Shown: one piece after another, positions 35,766-46,520 of the stretch
Position numbering within the stretch: the first letter of the stretch is position 1
Layout: each line of letters opens with the position of its first letter
Origin: Ptychodera flava
Lineage: Eukaryota > Hemichordata > Enteropneusta > Ptychoderidae
Length of the DNA stretch: 64,000 nt
Direction of reading: 5' to 3'
NCBI RefSeq assembly: GCF_041260155.1
Contig: NC_091948.1
Location: forward strand, 4,220,501 to 4,284,500
Program-made: the position numbers and the translations under genes
The notes under the pieces: generated by a model
Database searches by the model: none
What the model was told of the DNA's origin: nothing
The model's input: the letters and a program-made list of their open reading frames with translations, nothing else

Positions 35766-37122
35766 ATATATACGCGTTCTTCTTTATCCACAAGCGACGG
35801 TGATTATAAAGATAAAATGTTTAGAAACAAAATGGTCGCGATACTCACATATCGCCGAGTTTGGAGACGGATTTCCGTCACAACAAGGCACAATTTATTG
35901 AATAAACCACCATCGGATAGCTTCCACTACGTCATTCAAGCGACCGTGCGTTTTACATCATGGTTTGTAGCTCCAAAGACTAGCTCAAGCTGCGATTATC
36001 TTGGAAAATAACCGGCCTAATTATTTTTTTCACTTCTCTCCTTGCTGACAAATGTTTCCGTTTCTCTCAAAGAATGCTCCTACACGTCAACGTTCTCATG
36101 CAACAAAAGAATAAACCATAGAGTTGTCGAGAAGCACATATTTTTAGATTTACACATTTTGCGCCAAAAATCAATGCTGATCGATAGTCATAGATACGTT
36201 TCAAGTGGAAATTGGTTGAAGGATTTGTTCAGGCTAAGTATAGAGACGATTGTGTAGAGTAAATAATCAAGAAAAGTGCAATATAAAGTCACACACTATT
36301 ACACACATGACTGTTGTGCACATCATGAGGCGTATATGAGAGTGCATTTACTTTTCAAAGTGACTCGTGCAATACGCGTCCCGAAACAAGAAAGATTTAC
36401 AATTGAAGTTTTTCTCTGACATTCATCGCAGAAACTTTCAACCAATATCTTCCATGATCATGAAAAATCAGGGCTAACAGTGGCAAATTTGGCATTGGAG
36501 ATTGCTTTTCAACATGCAATGAAAAAGTTAAAATATTTATGATGTTTTTTCTCTGGGATAAGTATCGGTAGGTCCATGACTGTTGTGGATTTTCTGGGTT
36601 TTTTTTTTAATAATGCTGATTTTGACTTCGATGACTTGGATGACTTGGGTGTGGGGCGTAAGTTTTATACCAAATTCCGTCACGGTAAGAAACCATCACC
36701 AAATATACGGACCCATATCCAGCTTCAAACTGTGGTGACTGTGGTGATATCACCATGAAGAGTGCGCCGGCCCTCAAACGACAAGCCTTCACAGGTGTGT
36801 TCACATTGGTACTATTCGCATGTAAAATTTAATTTTGAATATGAAAAGATGTAAAAACCCAGCTTGCTAATGGCAATTCACCGGATAATGAAGTCTACAT
36901 AATCTTACTACTTTTTGGGAAAATCAAAACTCTTATTACCACTTTAACAATATTTCAAATTTCCTGCATAAATACTTCTGTACAGAATTAACGGTACAAA
37001 AGCGCGTATGCCCGGGTATTAAGAGGAAAAATAATATCACGTGACAAGAAAAGCATCTACCTGGAATCGTAGATAGAGGTCTGTCCTATTTGAATAGGTA
37101 GCCCCTTTGCCATTACACCACT
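35766..37122. other. Intergenic, upstream of U2
   Basis: No exon is recognised. Short ORFs here have no family signature. The last 90 bp presumably hold the U2 promoter: a CACGTG E box lies at 37038-37043, 80-85 bp upstream of the U2 start. Confidence 0.4.
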
Positions 37123-37310
37123 ATCGCTTCTCGGCCTTTTGGCTAAGATCATGTGTAGTATCTGTTCTTATCAGCTAAATATCTGATACGCTGCTCACCG
37201 AGCAGCTCGATGTTAAACTGATTTTTGGAATTGGGCCATGGAATAGGGGCTTGCTCCGTCCTGGCCACGGATCGACCCGGTATTGTAGTACCTCCGGGAA
37301 CGGTCCATCT
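37123..37310 (+). ncRNA. U2: U2 spliceosomal snRNA
   Basis: Begins ATCGCTTCTCGGCCTTTTGG as in all animal U2 RNAs, and 188 nt is the expected length. Seen in order: stem I, the branch-point recognition box GTGTAGTA, the TCTGTTCTTATCAG stem IIa region, an intact stem IIb CTGCTC-ACC-GAGCAG, an Sm site GATTTTTGGA, and stem III/IV ending with CGGTATTGTAGTACCTCCGG. U2 pairs with intron branch points in the major spliceosome. A CACGTG E box sits at about -85. An A-rich run directly after the 3' end leaves a small chance of a retrocopy, but all functional elements are intact. Confidence 0.9.
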
Positions 37311-37417
37311 TAAATAAAAAAGAATAGCAGACTAATATTCACCCAAAGATTTCCTTCTGTGTAAAAGTGGCGATTTGAAAATTGATATTGACACTGAAAG
37401 GCAAATCTGTCGAAGAT

Positions 37418-37760
37418 AGTTCGCCCCTCGAAATTAAAAGACGTCAACTTTTTTGCTCACATTTTCCTTTAGAATCAAGATTAAAAATCGGGGTCACCGT
37501 TTAATATGTTGGTACTTGAGAAACAAATCACATGATCTTTAACTACATTTGATATTCAAAACGACCGCAATTCCTATGTTATCTCTATGAGGGAAAAATA
37601 AAATTCCCTATTTTAAGAAAACTATGCCGATGAAAATTTTATTTACCTAATTAGCTTCAAAATGAACCCTCACGAGTGGTAGGCCAAAATAATATTGTAA
37701 AAGTTTGAGAGTCCGAATGCCTGTCCCCGAGGCGCATTCTACATTGATAAGGTTAAAAGA
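37418..37760. repeat. Dispersed repeat, copy a
   Basis: Shares many blocks, in order and orientation, with 39950-40335: CCTCGAAATT, AATCGGGGTCACC, GTTATCTCTATGAGGGAAA, ATATTGTAAAAGTTTGAG and CCCCGAG. No inverted ends were seen and the class is unknown. Confidence 0.65.
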
Positions 37761-38229
37761 CGATTAAAAACTTCAATGCGTTTGATTTGAATGGTAAAGT
37801 TACTGCATTACCAAAAAAATGACAGTACAATAACTCATGTTGCACAATTTTTGAAAAGGAGTCTACAGATACGACAGAAATGATAGCCTCCCATATCCTC
37901 TTTGTTTTCTCCTTTAGCTCACACTGAAATTTTCTTGCAGTTTGTTCGTATGTTATTCTAATACATTTTTACTGAATAACCGTTTTTAATTCCCCTTGGA
38001 ACTGTTGTGTATATTATAAAATAAATGAACGGATATCGATCTCTCGGTCTCTCACTGCCTCGCATTAAGAGCTTTAATACAACTTTCAATTCTGCCGTTC
38101 TTAGGACTCTATGAAGACGTTTAAAATTGCAAAATAAGTCTTCCATTCTCTTCCCCGTCGCTATCGAATGGCCAAATCTTTACCAGACCGTTGTTGCTTA
38201 ATTTTGAAACTCCACCGTACAGGCTATTT

Positions 38230-38655
38230 TGCACATTATACCACATGGGACCAAGAGATCTAGTTGTTGTTGTTTGTATTGTTGTTTATGTGTTCATGTT
38301 TATTAGTCGTGTTGTTGTTGTCGTTGTTGACCAATAAAATTAAACGAATATAACTGTTGTGTTGTTGTTGTTTCAAACGTAATATAGATGTCATAAGAAA
38401 AGCTACAAGGACACTATCATTCTTTGACCCAATGTAACTCTCTGCCAACGTACACTCTCTTCATACATTTAAACTGTGAGAAGAGAGTGTACGTTAGCAG
38501 AGACTTGCATTGATACTGTCCTTATAGCGTTTCTTATGACATCTACATTACGTTTGAAACAACAACAACACAACAGCAGGACTTATAAACATAAACAACA
38601 ATACAAACAATAACAAGAAAAACAACCAGATCTCTGGGTTCCCTGTAATTATACT
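38230..38655. repeat. Large fold-back, arms about 200 bp
   Basis: The right arm (from about 38470) is the reverse complement of the left arm. Shared blocks are TTTGTATTGTTGTTTATG, TTTCAAACGTAAT, GATGTCATAAGAAA and ACGTACACTCTCTTC. The loop near 38460-38475 is short. The left arm has a small extra segment near 38330-38350. Intergenic, 0.6 kb past the 3' end of the downstream hexosaminidase gene. Confidence 0.88.
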
Positions 38656-39263
38656 GCAATCATCCATGCATTTGCGTACGCACAACGTTAATTACTCAAG
38701 AAGGATAAACAATAAAATTGCTATACTTTTATCACCATCTTATGTTACAGTTCATACACTTCTCAAATTCTGTACGTCTTTACCAAGAGCAATTTTCTGA
38801 TGAAATATTTTGAAATGAAACGACAGGAAAGCATTTTCACACAATCCATACAATTTTAATATCAGTTGATAGATTGTACAGTGCTCTGTATCCGCATTTC
38901 GCTATCACAGCGCGATATTCACATTGCTGTACCAGCCATGACGTGTAAGGGAGTTGGCCGGCGTCATCCTTCACAGAACTGCCCCAGCCGTTAGTTTGTC
39001 AGCTGTCTGCACTAAATTGTAGGAATCGATTAGAGGAAATCTGGAACTTTTATGAGCTAGTGGAGTTAACGCAAAAGCCAAATACATGTAATCGCTAGGC
39101 GTGTGCTGGAAATATGTTGATCAATCCTAAATTACAAAGGTTGTCGCCCGTCGTAACCACATATACTTTGGTCGGAGTTAATTCATATATGATACTGTTC
39201 TTCAGAAAGCAAATGTCAGAAATGTATTTTGAACGGTGATGGTCCCCGCTCTCTCCTGACGTG

Positions 39264-42200
39264 CTATGTGTACATATACTCTTGTTTACAGTATCCCGGA
39301 CCAGTAGCTGGCTGGGCAGGTATGCCACGCCTGTGAAAAAGACGGTAAAAATCGCCTGAGAAATATAGATTGAATTTCCTGTAATATAAAGACAGCTCAC
39401 GCGATACTATAAAGACAATCTAAGTCAGATGTCGGATGGATTGATTACCTGTAAAGCCGTTCCGTACATCGCTGACATCGCGGGCAACACAGCTGTTGTC
39501 ACCGATCTTTTGTAGCATTAGAAACAGCCGCATGCACAGGGTGAAATTGAAGAAGGAACTCTGACATTGGAGATTACGGCCATTATTATCATAATCTAAC
39601 TCAGTTCTAATTCTCAGCCGATAACAAATGTCGAGAAAATTTCCGTTAAAATGATATTAAAGTATACCGTACCCAACCATGCGACATCTGTGTTCTGTGA
39701 GTCTGTGTATAGCTTCATCTACATCATGTACATCTTTTGCACTCCACAATCTCTCGGCGACTGCACTCGCTCGAGGCCTGTAAAGGATAAAATGGTGTCT
39801 GTGATGACATGTTCGATAATTTGAAACTACAACTGTTCTGGCATAAATATGATACGCAAGTATAGTAAAATGACCAGTGTAAATCCCTACAATTAAAGTG
39901 CGGAAGACACGATTAGACACAAAACGTATTTTTCAGGTTGCGCTTGTTTAGTTCGCGCCTCGAAATTGAAGGACTTAATTTTGTGCTCAAAATTTCCCTA
40001 AGAAAATTTTCAACCATTCTCTTTCAAAATCAAGAATAAAAATCGGGGGTCACCATGCAAATTTTGGCACTGGAGAAACAAATTACCCAACTAGTATCCG
40101 TAAATATTATTTACGGATACTCATTCAAAATGGCCGCCACCCCTGTGTTATCTTTATGAGGGAAATATATTAATAACATTCCCTTTTCCCTATTTTCACG
40201 ACTATAAGCTGCCGAAAACCTTTTTTACTCCGCAAGCTTCAAAATCAGCCCCACTAGAGGTAGGTCAAAAGAATATTGTAAAAGTTTGAGTATCATTATT
40301 TGTCCCCGAGATGGCGCATTCCACTTCAATACCTACAAACAGGCGCACCCTGGCAAATACGTACAGACAATCCGACCATTACCACGCCCACAGGACTGTG
40401 ACTATGTGTATAAGTATAACCCAAAGAACTATGTATAGCCTACTTACCATAGCATGGATAACACATTAGTAGAATCTACATATTCTGTCCAGAGACAAGC
40501 CTCGCCGCCGAGAACCAACTCTTTCTGTTTTTCACTACCTGAAAAAAACAAAAAAAAAACAAAAACAAAAACAAAACGAACACAAGCTATACTTAGGGTA
40601 TATAATTTCGGGCATATGTGTTAACCATTGACTTAATATTAATGAAGATGCCTATGCAAGGATGCTAACGGTCAGTCTCATTTTAAAAGTGTTCACTATT
40701 ACTCAAGAAATATCCATTCAGTTTTCCTCGTAAATTACGTTACGCCACCAGCGACGCTTCAACTTGCAGGCTTTTGTTTTTATTTCCTGAACACACCTGT
40801 GAAATTGCGAGGATTGACCATGTAGAACGTTTTCCAATCCTGTTTAGAGTAAGGGTTCTGGACGTAGTTCAGATACCACGGAGACGAAAGCAGCGTTCGA
40901 TATCCTTGTGACGTCACATTTGCTAGTCTCTGTGGGTAGTCTGTGTCTCCGCCTCGCCAAACCTGAACGATGACCTCTTTGTGAAGCTGTCACGGTCGAA
41001 AATAAACATTTGATGAGCTTGAGATAATGAAGCTGACGGTATCTTTGATTGGTAACACTGCGGACATACACCTTCTTTCCTACACCAAGTAACTATATTA
41101 TAGGTATGCATTGTACACTTCCATAAATTTTTAGAATGTCAGCGTTCAGATTTGTTTGTGTTCATTCTGAAAATGTATCGAGATTGAGATTGAGAGGGCA
41201 AATGAACCACGAGGTCATCTATATGGCCTCCGCTTTACACGACGTAAGATAGTGGAGAACCTTAAACCGATCTCAAATCAAAGTTTTCTGTAGTATGATT
41301 AGGCGTTCTCCGCTCCATCCACCCCAATTCCCTACCATTATAGGAATTAGGAATCAGCGGTGCGATGGTCACGACCACAGTTACGAGTGTTTCGATACAT
41401 AGCGGCCGCCGCGTGGTATGCATACCACGCGGCGGCCGCTATGTATCTAAACAATCGTAACCGTGGTCACGACTACGTCGCCGATATTACCACTTCAATC
41501 TGCAAAGCTCGCCGAATTTGGATTATATGTATTGTATACCTGAAATAGCAGAGTTATCAACATTTGCACGTACGTAGATTAACGACAAATTTGGACTAAA
41601 TTACTCCGGAAATACTCTGAATATGTGCTAAGGGACCGTTCAGTTTTTACGGCCTGGGGGGGGGGGCGGCAAAATCTTGTCGCCGGTGTTCAAAAAAATA
41701 TAGACCCCTCCTGCATTTTTCGTTAAAAAAAGATGACCCCCCTTTGTCAGACGAAAAAATTGATGACACCCCCCCCCCCCCCGCTGAAAAATAACCAAAA
41801 CCCATATGTCAAATTTACCCGCACGGTTTGGATTTGAACTCCGGTACGCGGCGCACTTTATTCGTGTAGCAGAGATGCCAGTGCACAAACTTCTCAGCCA
41901 CATCCATGCAAACGTCTGTTAATTAGGACGACTGTAAGGCAATTTTAACTTCATTTCCATATTTCCAACTTATGTCCATGGACAATGTATAAAGTAAACT
42001 TTATTGGAGTGGTTCGCCAAAGGCAGCCCTCCGGTTAAGAGGGTCATGGGCCATTACGTAAAGTCAACTTTATTCTAGTGGGCAACCAAAGGTGGCCCAC
42101 TGGTAAAAAGAGGGTCGATCATGGCCATTGCATAAAGTAAACTTTACTGACAGGGCCGCTGAAGGCGTCCGGCCATTAAGATGGTCATGGGGTATTACAA

Positions 42201-45200
42201 TAAAGTCAATTTATTGTAGTGGGCCGCCGCAGGCGGCCCGCCGGTAAAGAGGGTCGATCATGGCCATTGTAAACCTAATTGGAGTGGGCCGCCAAAGGCG
42301 TCTGCCCGCTAAGAGGGTCATGGGTAATACATAAAGTATATTTATGATTGGGCCGCCGAAGGCGGCCCGACGGATAAAGTGAATCATTATGTGGCAGAAG
42401 TGACTTATTGTATTTTTTGAAAATGTGGTGACCCCCCTTTCCTACCAGTGAAAAAGCGATGACCCCCCTTCGCGGATTCCAAAATTATGATGACCCCCCC
42501 TGGATTTTGCCGCCCCCCCGGCCGTAAAAACTGAACGGTCCCTAATATATAACATGCACCTTCACACCGCTATCTAAGGAATCTTCCCAAACACTGACTC
42601 TACGATCCAGAGAGGAGACAACATCGAAAAGCCTCCCGTAGTAGTAACCTTCCAGCTTCACAAAGTCGTCATCAAATCCTTTCTCTTTCATGAACTTTCG
42701 AATTTCTGGATCATTTTGCCTGAAGCGAAAGCGAGAACACGTAAAAATAAAATAATGGTATTAGGAGAGACAATATTCCCTTTGCGATGACAAGGCGCTG
42801 ACCGAGCGGCAATTTACAATTACAGTACACTACATATAAGACACAACCCATAATGAATTATAACGTAATGTCAATTGACATTACCAGCAGTAAAAATCGA
42901 TTTCGCTTCCTCCAATCGCTAAGTATCTGTCCGGAAACACTCGTGTGAGTTCGGTGAAGAGTCTTGTCATGAAGTCATAGGTGGAGTTCAAAGCCGGGTC
43001 GATAGGTCCTAATGTGCCGTCGGGTTTCCCATGGGTGTAACATGGTGTCAGTAACCCCGGTTGACCTTTGCCCCAAGCAAGGGTATGAGATGGGTTTTCG
43101 AATTCGGGAACGACGCGGATCCCTCGAAGCCTTGCATATGCCAAAACCGTGGCTATATCAAGTTGTGAATAAATGTGCGTGTATGGATTAAATGCACCCT
43201 GTTGGCGGGGAAAAAAGAGTATATATACGTATATGTTTTAATCGCTGTGCTTTCAAACGTATGTGAAAAATATTGACTTTAATTCAGCTCTGCGTATATA
43301 ATAAAGCCATTGTTACTTGAACTATATATTGCAATTTGTTTTAGAATAACTCGCACAAATGAAACTACAGACAAAAATACTAAAATGACACCTGTCAAGT
43401 TTTTTATTGTAAAATACCGTAAATCTGTGAAGTAAACGCAGTTTCTTGAACAGTTGTGTGAATGGATGTACAAAGCAACGTCACAACCCTTATGACGATG
43501 ACTCCTGTGCGACGTTTTACAGAAAGCAAATGCCTTCAAAAGCAGCAATGCTCTCAGTCCACTTTTCGGAACATGTCACAAAGCTCTGGCCATGACATTG
43601 GTCGAGAAATGACATTTACGCTGTACAGCAACAAGTTTCACCTTTGAATACCAGCACACCTTGCCGGGTCAAGATTTATATTTCACAGTAGAGGGGACTG
43701 TCTTTTTGTGACCAATCACTGGCAACTAAAACATACTCAATCATAATCATATTTTGCGCAACCTTTGACAAATACATCTGGTTATCTTGTGTGTGACAAT
43801 ATCCATACCTTATTGCTCATTTCAGGAAAACTTTCACTTTGATAGGGAAAGGAATAGTCACCAACCATGTGCCAATGGAAAACATTGAACTTGTTGAACT
43901 CCATGGCGTCCTGGAGAGGTAGAAGTTTTTTGAGATTATTAATAAAGACGACGGTTCAAAACGATATATACATCCTACTGTGATTTGTATGTATGTATGT
44001 ATGTATGTATGTATGTATGTATGTATGTATGTATGTATGTATGTATGTATGTATGTATGTATGTATGTATGTATGTATGTATGTATGTATGTATGCATGC
44101 ATGCATGCATGTATGTATGTATATATGTGTGTGTGTGTGTATGTATGTATACATGCATGTATATATGCATGCATATATACGTATACGTGTATGTTCACCG
44201 CAGTAAACACAATATGATAAGCACATTGACCGATGTCATGTGAAACATCAACATCCCCTTATCCCATCAGTCTGACATCCCTCTAAGCCAGATGTTGGCA
44301 TGTGCCAACCATAATAACGAACTTCATAACATAAGTCGCACCACTTCATTGAAGAAGGAAACTGGGGATTTTGGTAATATCAAAGTGGTAGAAATATATG
44401 GGATAAGCTAACGTACCAAATTTTTGAGTAGAGTCGGCATCCCTATGTAATGGAGACTGGTGTCTAGCATAACTCCTCGGTGTGGAAATCGTGGCCAATC
44501 AACGATGGAGGTCGCATTGATGACAAGCTGAAAGTTAAAATTGCATCTACAGTGACGGAATGTCAGACAAGCCAGATAATGTGAACAACATGAACAAAAT
44601 ATTAAAACCCTTTCACTACATGAAACGAGTCCTACAATCCATATCACATGTCAGGAATGCGTTCTACGGTGTACGTGTCATTATATTAAGTACAGCCTCA
44701 CTATATAAAACACCATCGATTAAGGTACATTCAACGTTCCATCTTATGAAATCTTGAGAGCATGTGTGATATTATGAATTCGTGCTTGGCCACTGGAAGC
44801 AGTACACGATCATGTCAAAATAATATTGATTGCCACCGAGTATCATACTGCAAATGTGAATGCACGGAAAACATTTATAAAGACTCGACAAAGATACTAG
44901 ACAGTCGACTTTATGTTTCTTGTAAATATTTGATGACATTTCTGTTGATTCATCTGTTTGAATTCATCACTGTGATACCCACAATTCCATTCTTGTCATG
45001 GACTAGCTGACTAAATGTTTCTAAACCTACAAACAACAAAACAAAATAAAAGATCGGTATAAATTGACATGAATATCTTAAGGCACTGCTTGATAAAATG
45101 CCATGACAATGCAACCTCGTAATAATTATAAATTAATAGCGTGTAGTACAAATGAAGGGCTGAAAAAAACGCGGTAAAATTCTAGAACTGTAATAATATA

Positions 45201-46427
45201 GGAGGAAGCCAATGGTTTTCAAACAAGTCATATTTCCGTAAAATATACAAACTTTAAGAAATATCAGAGAAGTTGAAAAGCAAAGATCTGACCAAACCTT
45301 CTGTTGGAATAATTGTGTACGGACATTTTCATCTTGGAACATATAATGACTGTACCTCTGAGAGCTGCCCACTGAGACGTGGCGGTTATCTGTGCATAGT
45401 TTGAATTGACATCAAGCGTATCTGGAACAGAAGATCAGAGACACACTATACATACAATGGTGCCTGCTGGCACCATACCCAGGGAAAAATGTAAACTAGT
45501 CAAACACATTTCGCAAACGTAGGAATGCGTCGATGAATACTTCTGTTTGGATGTATTTGGTCGATAAAGAGGTAAAATAGCACAAGTTAAAACCATCTTT
45601 TAATAGCGAGTCAAATTTCATCACAGACGAAGGCCGTGGAGGAGACCGTCAGCTTTATTAACCAAGGTTCCGACATCGCTAACCTTTACTGAAAAACTGG
45701 TCGATGTCAACAAACTTGATGTTGAAAGACCTTGCTATCATGAATTTACATCCTTCCAATTATACATGCATTATTAGCCAACTGGTTGAAGAAGTACTGA
45801 AAGCTTAGGTCCAATAAAGGTTAGTTAAAATGCTAGGGCAAATCTCCAGCATCTGTAGTGAAAAACCTATCTCTAAAATACTTAAGCGATTTCGTCTAGA
45901 ACTGATTTGTCGTACTGTATTTAGTCTTGGATAGCAGTCCCAGGTTAAAACATTATCAGTTGAAGACAAGCACACGCCCCCTTCTGCATTTTTTATTTAA
46001 GATGGACTCTGCGCTATATAGTATACGTACATGTTTCGTTCATCTCCAAGGAGGGCTGTTCAAACACTTGACAGGGTTTTTCGAGTTTTACTGCCATCCC
46101 TTGGAGAACAGGTGTTCCTCGCACTGTACGCCGTTTACGTCCAAAGCCCCGAGCAGAGTTGCTTTCGAAAATAAGCAAGTAATATCTTTCGAAAGCCTGG
46201 GTCAACACGTCGCATGAAGCTGACGAACCATTAAAGCGAAACGTCACTGGGTCCAGGTAGAACTGAGTGGCGTAAGTCTTCATCTGTTGCGGGCGAGGCC
46301 ATGGTTCGCCTATCGTCGGCTGAATCATCGGCGTGACGTTTGGAAACCATTGAAGGTGACGTCGCGATCTGGCGGAGATGCCAGTACAAATCAGAATAAA
46401 AACATACAATGTTAGCTTGAAAGCCAT
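39264..46427 (-). CDS. Beta-hexosaminidase-like protein 1 (GH20), 11 exons, altered active site
   Basis: Minus-strand exons: 46427-46031, 45421-45356, 45026-44971, 44527-44417, 43910-43809, 43198-42885, 42719-42560, 40986-40797, 40538-40448, 39777-39673, 39330-39264. They give 552 residues plus stop. GH20 hexosaminidases cleave terminal beta-GalNAc or GlcNAc in lysosomes or outside the cell. Seen: signal peptide [20 protein letters not shown]-terminal [54 protein letters not shown] and the C-terminal end RGIPAQP...GPGYC. Odd: the catalytic GGDE is GGSE (Ser342-Glu343), EFDTPGH is EFENPSH, VDD is VGD (Gly227), and the DTSRHY arginine is Leu198. Frame and splicing are intact, so the protein is probably made; activity is doubtful. 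The start follows a TATA-like ATTTATATA about 65 bp upstream. Confidence 0.93.
39950..40335. repeat. Dispersed repeat, copy b (intron 10 and flank)
   Basis: Second copy of the 37418-37760 repeat, in the same orientation, here inside the last-but-one intron of hexosaminidase 1 (39778-40447). It includes a small internal palindrome around AGTATCCGTAAATA near 40095. Confidence 0.65.
41364..41476. repeat. Palindrome with 54-bp perfect core
   Basis: 41394-41447 is a perfect palindrome with 27-bp arms and no loop. It contains two GCGGCCGC sites and the centre GGTATGCATACC. Imperfect arms extend outward to about 41364 and 41476 (GGTCACGACCACAGTTACG against CGTAACCGTGGTCACGAC). Lies in intron 7 of hexosaminidase 1. 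Confidence 0.95.
41632..42542 (-). mobile_element. Harbinger-like MITE, copy 3
   Basis: Same family as 27212-28143 but inverted, in intron 7 of hexosaminidase 1. It starts GGGACCGTTCAGTTTTTACG and ends GTAAAAACTGAACGGTCCC, with TAA duplications at 41629-41631 and 42543-42545. Its ends match each other better than in copies 1 and 2. The tRNA-like segment is at about 41825-41910 on the minus strand. Confidence 0.82.
43988..44190. repeat. (TATG)n microsatellite
   Basis: Long run of TATG repeats with TGCATGCA and GT variants, in intron 4 of hexosaminidase 1. All reading frames through it are repeat artefacts. Confidence 0.97.
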
Positions 46428-46520
46428 GGTTGTTTCACCAATTGCAAACTGCTTATACGCGAGCAACAGTTACATAAGATTCGATTTTGTATATAAATTG
46501 TAAAACTCCCGTCGGACACA
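46428..46520 (-). promoter_or_regulatory. Candidate core promoter of hexosaminidase 1
   Basis: On the minus strand an ATTTATATA TATA-like box (about 46490-46498) lies about 65 bp before the chosen ATG. No other in-frame ATG with a signal peptide fits better; an upstream in-frame ATG at 46466 would bury the hydrophobic leader behind 13 extra residues. Confidence 0.35.

Noticed and set aside
43956-44243. Cys/Tyr/Met and His/Tyr/Ile repeat ORFs
   Set aside because: All six frames of a (TATG)n microsatellite; no codon bias or family.
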